From NCBI GenBank assembly GCA_003415625.1, contig PYIU01000005.1:2547001-2611000 (forward strand): 64,000 bases of DNA, given 5' to 3'. Position numbers and translations under genes: made by a program. This DNA comes from Aquanectria penicillioides (taxonomy: Eukaryota; Ascomycota; Sordariomycetes; Hypocreales; Nectriaceae). Positions 12,123 through 24,836 of the stretch are shown in pieces. Each line of letters opens with the position of its first letter. Position 1 is the first letter of the stretch. Below the pieces are notes generated by a model that searched no databases, was not told the origin of the DNA, and was given only the letters and a program-made list of their open reading frames with translations.

Positions 12123-13411
12123 TTAAACGAGAGAGAGAAAAAGAAGTGGAACGGAATTTCAAAGGGGTCGGGGGTTTTTTTGAAAAAAAAAAAAAAAAAG
12201 AATCCCTAAGCCCAAAGCCAGTGATATGTAAGGTGTGTGCTCTGTGATATAAAGTGCTCTTTGAAAGTAGGATAGAGGTTGAATTGATCATGCACAACAT
12301 ATCAGCCATATCCTTTGGAGGCACTTGTTCTCTCCAGTGGCTGAATGCCGAGCCGATGACATAATTGCAACGTGGATTGTCACAAAGACAGGCGGAATGA
12401 GCTTACGGCATTGTTCTATAGACGAGGCTGGCAAGCTCCTGATCCATGGATGCCACGTTGATGTTGGCTGTAGGTTTGACTCATCCGGGCAACCTTCCTG
12501 GCGATCCTCGGTGTCTCTAGAAGCGCTAGAACCAATGGATCGGAGCTTCAACCCAGCTGAGGGCCAAAGTTCCAGGGCCGTGGAACTTCCCCCTCCCTCA
12601 CCAACAATGGAGGGGAGTCGCTGGCGGGGCACTCGCCACTGACATATGCTCCAAGAGACACCAATGGCTGCCTTGACGTGGGCAAGCAGAGCTTAGAGGG
12701 CCGCTGATCGAGCCATTGATGCGTCGTTATGCCCTCAGCCTTGCAGCCCTTGCCTTGGAAGCCCGCTCCTCCATCCCACCCCTCCCTAGAGAGCCCCCTA
12801 GCCCGCTGGACGAGCCACTGCACCACACCCCCATGAAACACGCCCCTAGGCTCCTCCCTCCCCTGTGCCACAGGTGCCACAGGTGCCACAGCGCAGTCAG
12901 GACCACCCCGCGACACTCCGGGCCTGCTCTGCATTGACACTGCCGCCCCGACCTAATTTTTGCCCAGCAAGCGGCCCAGCCCAAAACACTTTGCTCTGCA
13001 TCCAGTCCGGCGCCGTGAACGCATCCCGTCAGCTTCTCTCTCTTCCCTCAATTCTTCTTCTGCATTCATTTGCCGCTCTGCGCGAGGCTCGACTGCTGGC
13101 GCTGCTTCCTCTGGTCTCGTGGACAGCTCTGCAGCCTTTTTTCTTTTTCTCTTATTGCCTAGCCTGTGCTTAATCACTCCCGCCTTTTTTCTCGCCTACA
13201 CCCACTGGCGGTACCTCGACCCGTCGCAAGTGTGTTTCCTTCACCGAACAAACTAGTCCGTCTATTTCACCCCTCCATGGTTTTTGCAGCTCTTGACGCC
13301 GCGTGAATACACCCCAAGGGCCTGCGTGGAACGAGACCCCTCTCGCTTGCGCTTCGCCGCCGCCCTTGCTTCCTTCACAAATCGTCCCCGGACCTCGCAA
13401 CCATCGCCATC
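12123..13411. other. Intergenic spacer DPH7/MSN5
   Basis: A run of about 17 A follows the DPH7 stop near 12183-12199. The right part, from about 13000, is CT-rich and is likely the promoter and 5' leader of the exportin gene. Two short GTGCCACAG direct repeats lie near 12875-12890. I see no gene. Confidence 0.5.
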
Positions 13412-16400
13412 ATGGCAGCCAACGGTAGCTCCGTGCCGACTGTCACCTCTGGAAGTGACGGGGCCTCCGACGTCCTCACTAAGATTCACCAGGCGCTAGA
13501 AGTCGTTCATAGCCCCTTCTCGACCAACGATGCTCGTCGTCAGGCCCAGTCCTTCCTCGAAGAAGTCAAAGACATTCCTGAAGCCCCGCTGCAAGGCTAC
13601 AGCCTCGCCTCCGACAAGGCTCAGGCTCCTGTCGTCCGCCATTACGCCCTCTCCCTCCTCGAGCATGCAATCCGATACCGATGGTCCTCATACACGCAAG
13701 AACAGGCAGATGCAGTGCGGCGTTGGGTCCTGGAGCTCGGCCAGGCCGTGTCAAGGGATGACCCTTCCTATCTGAGGAACAAGATTGCCCAGCTCTGGGT
13801 CGAAGTGGCTAAGCGGAGCTGGGGTGCTGAATGGATGGATATGGATGCTATGCTCTGCCAATTGTGGCAGATCGCCGATTCCTCTGTTCACAAAGAGCTC
13901 GTCATGTTTGTACTGGAGAACCTTTCGGATGAAGTCTTTACTGGTGATGACTCTGTGGTTGCCATGAGAGAAGGGATCCTTAGCAAGGCCTGCGTTGAAA
14001 TCTTCACGCCCACTTCTGTCCTCATTGAAGCATTCCCCAATCGGCAGCCGGGACCCGATGTTCGCCATGGCCATGAAGGATGGCTCAGTCGTCTATCCGA
14101 GTTTCTAGACTACTGTCTCAACCAGGCCCCTAACGACAACGAGGAAGTCAAATCATGCACCCTCAAAGGCCTTTCTGTCTTCATCTCGCTTATGCCATGG
14201 GCCATCCCTAAAGCTATCTCAAATGCTCGTTGTGTCCAGATTATGTGTGCTGGCCTGGCATCACCCCATGTTTCAATTCAAAAAGTAGGTCGAAACGTGC
14301 GATCAAGGCTGGAAACGGCTGAGAAACTAATGCACCTCAACAGGCCTCTCTCGAAGCACTACATGCACTCTACTGCCGAACGAACTTCACAGACGACGAG
14401 TTCAGAGACTTGGTTGCCCCGATGTACACTCCAGCATCCATCCAGTTGTGCAAGGGCCTTCTTGAGTGGTCTGCCGTTGACCCCGAAGACATTGACGAGG
14501 ATAAGTACCAGACCCTGAAGAAGCTATCAGAGGTACGTTAGAATACGCCATGTACTTCTTCGATATTAACAAGTCGTAGATGCTTTCGTGCCTTGGAGAT
14601 TACTTTGATCGCAAGTTCACAAAGCTACCCACAGAGACGGCAAGGGATGACTTCCTCAAACTCTTGGTTCAGGTCGTGCAACATCAGAGCTTGATGGTCT
14701 CCATCCCAGTCCTTGTCACCTGGACAAGACTTCTAAGCAACAGGAATATCGGACCAACCGACTTAGTCTCCCCTATGATCGGGCCTCTTTTGGAAATTTG
14801 CAGTTCGCGACTGGTGCGATACGAGAATTTGCCCGAGGACACCCAAGAACCTACATTCTTGTTCCTGCTCGAAGATACAGACACCATTCCAGAGAGACAT
14901 GCTTTCCTGGGAAACTACCGACGTTACAGCTCCCAGATAATTGAGGCTATTGTCCAGTTGAAGCTTGTGGATGCAGTGGCACACATTCTCGGCCGGACAG
15001 AAGATATCTTGCAACACCTTTATGATGGACAACCACCTCTAGACAGTACGAAATGAGCTATACTCACTGGTTTTGAACAAGCACTAATCCTCCTGCGATA
15101 GAACAAAATTACTCAAAACATTCCATGCCAGTCTTGCGCGTTGACTCCCAGTTCACTGTCATCGAGGCGACCCTGAAGGGTTACATGAAGTGGAGGAGAA
15201 GCCATTCTGCAGAATATGTAAGCGATCGAGCTGCGAATGGTTTCTTGTCTGAGATTAACCTCATTTAGGAGCAGCAACGAGCTGGGTTGGAGTCAAATTT
15301 GGAGTCTTGGTGTAATAAGCTCCTAGAGATGAGCTTTGAGGTATGCAGACACCGTTTCCCCATAAACGCAGTGCTTCCGCTTACAAAAGTTTGTTCAGGA
15401 TCCCATGATAAGAAAACGCACGCTACAGCTCCTGGTATATTTTTCAACGACGGCCCTCAACAAGAATGCGCCATTCATGTTGAAAGTTCTTGAGCATATC
15501 TTAGTCACATGGCCTGCCCTCCAGCCAGATTATCGGGCATTCAACGATGCAATCAAAGACTTGCAAGGAGAAAGTATGGTTGAGTTGCAGCGACTTGCAT
15601 CTGAAATGCCCGATCATCTTTTGGTAAGTATTTTATTGTCGTTGGCTGGCCTCATGCTAATGTGAGAAACGCAGGGTGTTTATGACCAAATCGAAAATAG
15701 AGTAAATGAGATGATGTCTTCAGGAACACTCGACGAAAAGCGTTCTATCGCATACAAGAGCTTTCTTTTCATCATTATGTGGGTTCTTCAATTTCCATTG
15801 ATTTAGAAGCTTGCTAATGTTCCCCAGCCATCGGGCAACCAGTGTCAATGCTCAAGCCAAAATCCAGAAATTGCGCGAATTCATTGACCCCGTCAAGGCG
15901 CAGTGGCAGACAGAAACTGTTCGGACTTCTCTCAAGTCGTATGCAAACTTTTGCGAGCTGCTTGGTTTAGACAAGGCACAAGCGTATCTTGCAAACCGGC
16001 AGGCACATGAAGTACGAGACTGGGGCTCACGTGAACTTGACGCTGAAGGTCTCGCCCTCCAGGCGGAGCTTGAAGAACGATTGAAGGTTTGGAGTACCGA
16101 ATTCGGCCATTGTCATCATCACTAACTCGGTGTAGCTCTTACCCTTACGTTCTACCAAGTCTTTCTTGGCCTTTTCTGTCGAAAGACTAGACAAATCATC
16201 TGATGCTTTTAAGGCATCATATGCTCTTTGGCAAGACGGCTTTGAGAACATCCTAGCAGATCTCCTCGAATTCCTAAGGTATGATGGCATAAAACCTCCT
16301 CTACACCATATTTGGACACTTCTGATATTCAGGCAGTTACGCCCATGCATCGCACAACCCAGACAACTGGGTTGGCCTTCCATCCGAGATGCGGCCAGTG

Positions 16401-17790
16401 GTCAATCGGGTTCTGAGTGACCGCTTCTGGCAAGCTGGAATTTCTGAAGGCAGCAAAGACGACTTTTACGCTCGTGTCATGGATAAAAAGAATACGATAG
16501 AAGGTCTCGCTTCGACCATCCGCGGTTCTGTCCGCTTTGTGAGAGAAACTGCCTACGCTATTATCTATTGCATGAGCAGACTAGACATGCAGTTCTACGG
16601 ATTCCAAGGTCTCTCTGCACCCTTGTCCAAGGCGCTTTTTGCTGATTCTATTTGGTTGTCAACTCACCAGCAGAGCAACCTGCTGAATTTAGTGAGGTAC
16701 CTTGTTGACGACTGTCCAGTGGACTATCGAGAACACTTTCTCCCCCAGCTTTTGTCATCGTGCTTCCAGCAGATGGATGCTAAAGTCAATGGCGAGTGGG
16801 CAAAGATGGAGCAGCAACAAACAGTTGCTGCTGATGGTGAGGCTGGCCTCAAGGAGGAGATGAAGGCAGAAAGCATCTTGCGTCAAGTAACGTATACGGC
16901 TGTGCTCATGGTAGCGGATTTCCTCGATCCAACAAAGCCAAGTGAGTCATAGATACTGTATTATCCCGCAGTGGAACATGGAGCTGACGCTAGGAATAGA
17001 TCCGCCGACCCTGAAGGCTCGAGCCTTCCAGGGTGCCCCTGAGGATGCTCCTACAGAGACCTATCCGACTCTCCGACGATTCTGCCTGATTCACCAGGAA
17101 GTTGTGGAGCCCCTGCTTGTTTTTTGCATGCATGGGATTCGCATGCGAGATACGCGATGCTGCAGCATGATTCTACGGCTTTTCATCTCTCTGGTCCCCG
17201 AGTTCCACCTCGCAGACGGTCAGAAACCAAAGCCGGCATCCAATGATGGCCAGGAACGGACTGCGCCCGTCGACCATTTCCCTGTGCCATCTGCTATTTC
17301 TTCCGCTATCCGAGAGTACATATCATTGGATGTCCTCAAGGCATGCATCACGTCGTTCCATGAGCCATATTTCGTCGAGCTCCAGAAGGAGCTTGCGGCC
17401 CTCATCGCAGCTATTATTGTTTACTACAGCCCCATTACGGCCACGCCAAGAGATGTCCTTCTCTCACTCCCAAACATAAACCCCGCAGACCTGGACCGAC
17501 TCACAGCTTACATGAGCAAACCCGGGTCTCACACACGACAGCAGCGCGCCTTGGTGCTTGACCTACTTAAGGATCTCAAAGGTGTCAGTGTGTCGGAGAT
17601 GGGTAAGCTTCCCAAGAGCATCGGGTTTGGTGGCTCGGGTAGATCCAAGAGGAGTGGTCGCAGCAAGATGGCGCAGGAGTTCATGAATGAGCCCGCGCCT
17701 TCGGGCTCAACCAGATCCGGCGGAATGGCTGGGGTTCGGAGGGCCACACCAGACGCGCTTGAGGGCGTATCCAACCTCTTCGAAGGATAA
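13412..17790 (+). CDS. MSN5: Exportin Msn5 / exportin-5 family karyopherin
   Basis: Eleven exons: 13412-14284, 14344-14532, 14580-15045, 15102-15217, 15269-15340, 15399-15623, 15675-15778, 15828-16086, 16136-16278, 16337-16941 and 17000-17790. They join in frame to 1280 residues. The protein is a solenoid of HEAT-type helices. The N-terminal importin-beta/Xpo1-like part carries [17 protein letters not shown] and [18 protein letters not shown]. The C-terminal half has [37 protein letters not shown] and [17 protein letters not shown], blocks seen in Msn5/KapJ. These RanGTP-dependent carriers export phosphorylated transcription factors and, in animals, small RNAs and tRNA (family knowledge). The C-terminal tail is basic, serine/glycine-rich and disordered ([13 protein letters not shown]), perhaps a localisation signal. 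Exon 10 uses the second AG of a GGCAG acceptor; the first would break the frame. Yeast Msn5 is 1224 residues, so the length is normal. Confidence 0.9.
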
Positions 17791-20638
17791 CGGGGACAGA
17801 CCGCATGTATGTATTCTAGTCAGTCAGCATGGCGGGGACGGAAATTGGCGAAGTCGATGTTCTTAATCACTGTTGAGGGTACCACGGGGGCCATACTGGC
17901 ACAAACGTAGGCTAGGGGGTCTGAGGGGATGAGGGATCCTAGTTTCGATATGGGACACGCCGAGCCCATGGAATCGACCACACCTTTGACTGGCTTCTCA
18001 GTTGGGGGGAATGCCAACTTGGACGAGCTGGAGCTCTAGTGGTTGGAGGCGCTGTGGAGGAAATGCAACTAAGGAATCGGGATGGATTTTCGGGATGATT
18101 AGAGCGAGCATAGGGTTGTGTTTACAGGGCATGTATTCCGACTCTATAGGCATCATTTGGCTACAAGAGAACGATGTCCATTTTACTGTTGACAGCACCG
18201 TGTCGCTGTTTCCTTTTGCCCAGGGTCACATTGGCACTCGTATTTTTCCTCGTCTGGCCAAGAAGAACCGAATACGGGCGTCGATTTTCGTCTCTCTCGC
18301 TGGCCACTACGCCTCCGGCCAGATGCCAGCGTATTTACGTACTAAGCTCCCCCAAACGAGGAGCTAGCCTACTCAACGCGATGTCGAGGGGGGAAATCGA
18401 TCAAAGAAGCCCTCCCCTGGAATCCTACCGACTCGCTTGCAATGTCGACTTTTAGAATCGGTGACGGCGGGAGTGGATCAAAAATGAGACCAGAACAAGG
18501 AGCCGCCAGGGACGGCGGATGCTTCCACTCCAATGTCTACTTCAATCATTGATCCTCGAGGCCTGGTAATAGAGCCCCTCCCATATGCCTCTCACAAAAT
18601 GCAGTCGAAAGTCATCAAAGCTCGTCAGTCTGGAACGGGCCAGGACATGGGCACAGGACTAGAGAGACCCATCCAAGTGGATTGGCGGATGGACTTGTGG
18701 GGCCCAATGAGTTTCGACCATGACATGAAATACTGCAGATACAACCATGAATCCAAAGATAGCCTGGTTTATTGAAGAGGCGTAAGGAAACAGTGTCTTC
18801 TGGGTAAGGCTTGGTGCGTTCTAGCTCTCGATCTGGAGACTGTTAGTTTCTAAAGGGGCAATATTTGAATGCATGTCTTGGGCTGATACACAAGCCGCTA
18901 CAAGGTCTTGCAACGGGGCACGACGCACGCGCCAGCATATGGCCCACGGATTCGCGCGGCGCCATGGGGCCTTGGTTTGGCAAGGTCAGCACGTTTGGCA
19001 TGATTCCTCTTTCTTTGATAGCATGTGCAGCCACCGGCGGCCGTACGTAGCAGCGAGATGTGTGGTCGGATGTGCGGATATCCGAGTGGCCGTGTCTGTG
19101 AATTGGGCTGTGCAGCAACCAACCCTTGGCCTCGCATTGCATCGCACTTGTGCAGCATCGGGGGTTTGACTGAATCTCTGAGAACGGCACAGTTTTATTA
19201 CAGTTGCTTTCTGCGCTATCAGTGGAAGGGCCAAGGAGAGAAAAAATGGCAACGGCTAAGACATCTGAAACCTTGAACGGTGAATGAGTCGTCGGCTTCC
19301 CGAGACAAGAAGCTGCCCACAAACGCCTGTTTTCATCTCGGGTCCTCAATGCTGCTAATTCGAAACATGTTTAGATGCGACGACGGCTTTTGCCGGATAG
19401 CTTCAGCGACGGACTTGGTCACGTCAAGCTAGGCACGACGACAGCCCGACAGCCCGACAGCCCTAGGAACCCACGGTCAACTTTCAAAAGTTGGACTGTG
19501 GTGGCTACCTAATTACCGACCAACTCAGGCACACACGACCTCAGTGTGGGTAGCCGCCCGGGGCGGCAATCCGGAATAGAGTGTACCTTTGGCTCGAGAA
19601 GAGTGTTGCATGCAAGCCACTATTTTGGCCGAGGCAAACGCCTCGCACTGTATCAGTACCAGGCCAAGCTGATGCTGATGATCACAACCAAAGACAATTG
19701 AGGTCAAGGCTCAGTCCTCGCAACACACGCCTCGATCCGATCTAGCTCGAGATTATGTTGATGGACCTCGGCGTGCACAGGGCAAGGAAGTCGTCTTGAT
19801 CCATCTCATCTCGACCGGCCTCAAGCATTTGGTGCCCTCCTGTCACTTTCTGTGTTTGGGGCAACTCCTCTAGAGTGAGTCGGCCAACAAGATTTTGGCT
19901 TGAACAATTGGGCCAAACACGACACTGCATATGGAGTCTTATTTTCCACCAGATACACTATGTGGACTGCGAAAGGAGAATCGTTGCCCAACGTAGTACT
20001 CAAACTAGGCCTGCTGATTGTTCAGGGCCGTTGGGGATCCCATCTGTGTCCTCACATGATGGTGACGGGTCAGTTTTCACTACCCGCATAGCTCTATTCC
20101 AAATAGCCATCACATCTCAATCGCCTCGAGCCCCGCTTTGAGGTTGTTTTAGTCCAAGTCGAAGAGAGACCACCCTTCGATCTTAGATGTTGAGGCTTCG
20201 GCAGTCCAATCCCCACCCCTGCCCCGTGTGTCGTGTGGAAGCAAATAGCGCCCCGACTGCGCGCTGCTCCGACGTGCCGCGCCGCTGTGACCCTTCCGAG
20301 GCATGCCCAGCGGGCTGTGTAAATAGGTGTATGAATATTCGCGTTGGTGAACAGTCGAGATCAACATGGGGGCTTGGGGGGTGGTTATGTGCTGGAAGAG
20401 AGCCACAGAGAAGGGGGAGTCATCAACTTCTTGTTCATGGATAATTTTTTTTTAAATAACTACCAACGAAGGTATGGACGTGTCAAACTTATACCTTCAT
20501 GCAATGCGGGAGTTAGAATTCAAGGCAATAGCAACGATTCAGAAGCGAAAGAAAATACTAGACAGGCAGACATCAATCTCAATGCAACGCACAGTCCTCG
20601 GAACAAGATGAAACACTGTACCGAAACCTCCCCTCCTC

Positions 20639-20695
20639 CTTCACCACCACCACCACCACCTCCTCCTCCTCCTTCTGCTCCTCCTCCTCCACACC
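20639..20695. repeat. CAC/CTC trinucleotide microsatellite
   Basis: A run of CAC repeats followed by CTC repeats, visible directly. It would read as polyproline in one frame, but the surrounding sequence is not coding. Confidence 0.8.
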
Positions 20696-21631
20696 CACAA
20701 CCATACACCACCCAAACATCCCCCCTCATCAGCAGGCCCCCTCTCCTCCAAGAGCCAGCCCACTAAAATACCCGCCAAACTTGCACAAAAAGTCCCCTCA
20801 GTCTTCCCCTTGTCTGGCAAGTAGGCTCGACTAGCACGGGCGCCCCCAGCAGCTGTGGCTTGGTTTTGCAGCATCGCGACCGCTTGCCCGCTTCCCGCTT
20901 CATCCTTGTTTGCTTGCCTACTGTACTTTCTTTTTTTGGCCCCCCCCTCGTCTGCTGCGACTCCAGTTCCTCCAGAATTCATCCCGAAACTTCAACGGTC
21001 GACGGCGGCGGGGGCCAGAAGCAAGCTTTCCCATCTTCATGCTTCGATCAAAAGAAACTACTGAATAAAAAGCAATTTGACATCCTGGTTCGGAATTCCT
21101 TACGAACAAAGCCCACCCACCCAATCCAGCCTCGACCGCTCTCGCTGGACCTTGCTCGCCTGGGTCGGTCCCCCCTTGTCCCCTTGTCCTCCCCTTCTTA
21201 GTTCCACCACCACCCGCTGTCGCCTGTTTGGCCCGTCAGTGTAAGGCGAACCCGAAGCAAACAGCAATACTCATTTGCAACTCTGCGCCGCCTTCTTCGC
21301 GATTCCAACTTTCCATCCGCCTTACTCCTCAACGGACCTCCATCCTCTTACCCGATTATTTTTTTTTCTTGTCTTTCATCCACGCCAAATCGCATTTCCG
21401 GCAATCTCTACCTACACCAGTGCTTCAACCTCACTTCACACCCAACCTCATCCTGGCTTTCCGGTTGGCCCTTGGTTCTCATCCCCAACAGCAGCTACAA
21501 CAGCGTTCCTCAACCACCGGCGCAGCTGTTCGATTCCACCACCAGTTCGCAGCGCCATTACCAATTCGCCAAATACTGTGTTCCATCCGCAGGTAGCCGT
21601 CTTCCTTTTCGTGGGACTACTCTTCCCTCAT

Positions 21632-21793
21632 ATGCAACCTCGCGTCGTTGTGCGCCCAACTGTTCAATCTACTCCCCTCCCACCCGCCCCAACGGCCGTC
21701 AGACATCTAGTGATATCGCCGTCACGGATCCCTCTTCCATCAATCTCCCGTCTGGGAATTTTCACACTTTTCTTGACTTATCTTCACGTCTAA
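21632..21793 (+). other. Upstream open reading frame in regulator leader
   Basis: An ATG (MQPRVVVRPTVQSTPLP...) opens a 53-residue frame that stops 19 bases before the Zn2Cys6 gene's ATG, in a different frame. The peptide is low-complexity and unlikely to be functional itself, but such a frame can reduce translation of the main product. It matters only if transcription begins upstream of 21632, which cannot be seen here. Confidence 0.35.
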
Positions 21794-21812
21794 ACCATTC
21801 TCCACATTCGCC

Positions 21813-23964
21813 ATGGTCTACTGTGGCAAGCCCTCACGGGGCTGCCAAATGTGCAGAGCTCGCAGAATCAAGGTATGTGTGTTTTTGCGTGTGTTCGCTG
21901 GTCTTTGATTTCCGCTTTGTCCATCCCTGTCCCAAATATCCGTCATAATCCAAATCGACCTGATATCTCACCAAGAATAGTGCGATGAGACCAAACCTAC
22001 ATGCAATCAATGCGCAAAATCACGCCGACAATGCCCAGGTTACAAAGACGAATTCGATTTAGTCTTTCGCAACGAGACCCAGGCCACTGAGAGAAGAGCC
22101 CAGAAGGCCAACAAGAAGGCTCTCGCACAGAAACATGGCAAGGGTGCCGGATCTCGGGACGGCAACAAGATGCTCACTTCAGCCAAGCGAATCCATGACC
22201 AGTCCATTCTAGCAACGCTCAAACTTCCGGTTGATCAGCAAGCGTCATGCCACTTCATCTCCAACTTTGTCCTCCTGCCCCGTTATGATAGCACCCGCGG
22301 CTACCTAGAATTCGTCGTTCCACTACTCAAAACCGATGACCCTGCTCCCCATTTCAAAGCTGCCTTTGATGCTTGCGCTATTGCGTCACTAGGAAACCGA
22401 GTCGGCTCCGGAAGCAAATTCGAAAGCCAAGCACTAGGACATTATACCAAGGCACTTGCATCAACATTTTCAGCTTTGAAAGATCCACAGTTAGCCACGG
22501 CGGATTCTACTTTGGCCGCCATCTTGATGTTGGGCCTGTTCGAGAACATCAGTGCCAAACAATTGGGTATGTTGGCTTGGGGATCCCATATTGAAGGCGC
22601 TATCCAGCTAGTGAAGGCTAGGGGCAAAAGCCAGACTGATTCGAAGATTGGCTTGGCCTTGTTTGTCGCTGTTAGAACTCAGATGGTACGTAAACAACTG
22701 TTCTTGGCACTTTAGGGGAAATTTACATCTAACCTTTCAGCAAAGATCATTCATACCTTGACCTCTGGCAAGGCTCCTATCATGGGAGTCGAATGGTGGT
22801 TTGGCAATGCTGTTAAAAACCATTATGGGTCAGAGTGCCAGCGTCTCAATGTTCGAACAGCCGAGCTCAGGTCCGAGGTTAATCGCTTGATGTCAACACT
22901 GGCTCGAAGCCCTGAGAACATCGAGCTCCTTCTCGATATGATCCGACGATGCCAAACGGTTGACCAACAGCACATCAACTGGGCAAGGGAGTTACCGGAA
23001 TGCTTCCGTTACAAATCAGTAGCCTGGGAGGACAATGTGCCGAATGGCAACTATGCCTTGGCAGAGGTTTTCCCCGGCCGTGTGGATGCGTATCAGGACC
23101 TATGGGTCGCAAGTGTCTGGAATTTGATGCGATGCTCCCGCATCATCCTGGCCTCACTAATTGTGCGGTGTGCGGCTTGGGTCTGCTCCCCAGTAGATTA
23201 CCGAACGACACCCGAATACGCAACGGCTGCGCGGACTTGCGTTGACTTGATCACCGACATCATTGCCTCCGTCCCCTACCAGCTGGGCTGGTTCTCTACG
23301 CGTAAAGAACTCCTTGAAAAGGATAACCTTTCCACGTTCGGTTGTGGAGAAGAAGATGCTCTCAAGGGCTTGCCCGGCTATTTCCTCACATGGCCACTTA
23401 CCACTGTTCAGGGCCAGGACTACACGACGGACGCGCAAAGGGCATGGGTTAAGGGTAGACTTCAATTCATCGGCAATCAGCTTGGTATTAGATATGCCAA
23501 CATGTTGAATCAGGTAAGTGGGAATCATCGTAGCCTTCAACCTTTTTTTTTCTCTTCCATTTTTTCACCTCATATTGACCCCTTCTGTTTTTCATCTTGG
23601 TTACTTTTGCCTGTTTTTTTTTGTTTTTTTTTTTTCGGTTCGAGTTCAGGGCTGATGTAACGGCTAGCTCAATCTTCGGGTTCCTTCCATGCTTATCCGC
23701 CGAGATGGCCTGATGGCAAACCCGTATCCGATGGCCCACAACTTCGAAAAGCTCCTCTCGGCAAGAGCCGCTCCGCCAACCGCCGGGTATACCATGAATC
23801 CTATTCAGCAAAGAGAGGCTATGCAGAAAGCTCAAATAAACAGAGAGAAAACTGATCTCTTGATCAAGGCCATGGGCACCTCTGGCCAGCTCGACGAAAA
23901 CACAGTGGCCAGTTGGTTAAATGTGCGAAGTGCTGCCATGGGTCCTTTGACCGGAGGTTCATGA
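21813..23964 (+). CDS. Zn2Cys6 fungal-type transcription factor
   Basis: Four exons: 21813-21872, 21981-22685, 22746-23513 and 23668-23964, for 609 residues. The N terminus is the DNA-binding zinc cluster: GCQMCRARRIK then CDETKPTCNQC and AKSRRQCPGY, i.e. six cysteines spaced 2-6-6-2-6. The first intron falls inside the cluster, after RIK, a position common in this family. The rest resembles the helical middle region of the fungal C6 regulators: PLLKTDDPAPHFKAAFDACA, IIHTLTSGKAP, YRTTPEYATAARTCVD and the C-terminal VPSMLIRRDGLMANPYPMAHNFEKLL. Targets are unknown; no pathway cluster adjoins it. Intron 2 is ambiguous: GTACGT with an AAG acceptor gives TQM-IIH (preferred), while a GTAAAC donor with the CAG acceptor gives TQMVPKIIH. 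Intron 3 (154 bases) is T-rich. Its 5' flank is about 4 kb. Confidence 0.88.
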
Positions 23965-24836
23965 GGTGGAGGCCAACATTTCGAAGCCCGCGAGTGGATT
24001 ACGAACTACGATGATGTTTTGAGCGGGGGGGTTGCAACCGGGCATTTCACGAACGGATACCACTTAATGTTGATCTCTGCTCTGCTATTGAGATTCGAGT
24101 TGCTTGGAGGCAGACTCGATGGCTGGAGCACTGGGGCCCTACAGGGTATGTATGCGTTTCTATTGCTGCTCTACAGCTTGTACTTTTCTTTTGTGAACAC
24201 GGCAGCAATTGGATGGATGAATGACGAGGCATATCGAGGACCGGTTCGCGTCTTGAATGGCATTTTTGTTGAAAAATCAGGGGAAAATAGACGCTGCTAG
24301 GGGTTGGTTTATGAAAATTCCAGAGATATCTATGCGGAATTTCAAGACTGTCTTTCACGACAAGTTGCAAGTATCTCCGACATAACGTGACAAGATGGCA
24401 AAACCGTTCCATTCCAATTTCGAACCCAATCTCCAAAAACACTGCGTAGTCATGTGTATCTCATAATAAGTCGTAAGGATCAAACTACCCAGGGCATGGC
24501 CTATGATACCACACTTAGTCAAAATAGAAAATGAGAACTGAAGACGTAAGTTGCATGCAGCCAGCGTCCTGACCTGTTCGTAAACGAAGGCTTGGTCCCC
24601 AAGAAGTCGCGGCATCCGGTCTCTGGACTCCAAATTTCAGGCAACTCCAAAATATCAACTACCATATCCAGCCTTCTCTTCCTCATAGACGTGTTCAAAG
24701 AATCCCGGGTGGGTTGAAAGGGGCGATGTCTCTCCTGTCGCATTTCTCCTCCAGTCGTAGGTTAAAAATAAGGTCAATGTTCCATCGGTCAGTCGGTCAT
24801 CGGTCGGACAGATAGCGAGAGCGAGCAGCTGTGGGT
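23965..24836. other. Convergent spacer after the Zn2Cys6 gene
   Basis: Shared 3' side of the transcription factor and the small membrane protein gene. A 93-codon open frame at about 24019-24300 contains hydrophobic runs but continues directly from the 3' untranslated region of the regulator and shows no conserved feature. Confidence 0.45.

Larger units (their letters stand above)
17791..21812. other. Long gene-free region upstream of a transcription factor
   Basis: Four kilobases without a supportable gene. Small open frames near 18002-18367, 18533-18775 and 18843-19349 have no recognisable family and overlap antisense frames. A short repeat CAGCCCGA occurs three times near 19441-19462. A CACCAC/CTCCTC microsatellite lies at 20639-20695. 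From about 21190 the sequence is strongly pyrimidine-rich and is probably the 5' leader of the downstream regulator; it holds a 53-codon upstream open frame. Confidence 0.5.

Noticed and set aside
18002..18775. Open frames of 80-121 codons downstream of MSN5 as possible small genes
   Set aside because: No start context, domain, splice pattern or known family; antisense frames of similar size overlap them.
24019..24300. Hydrophobic 93-codon frame after the Zn2Cys6 gene
   Set aside because: It sits in the 3' untranslated region of that gene, and its composition is not protein-like.
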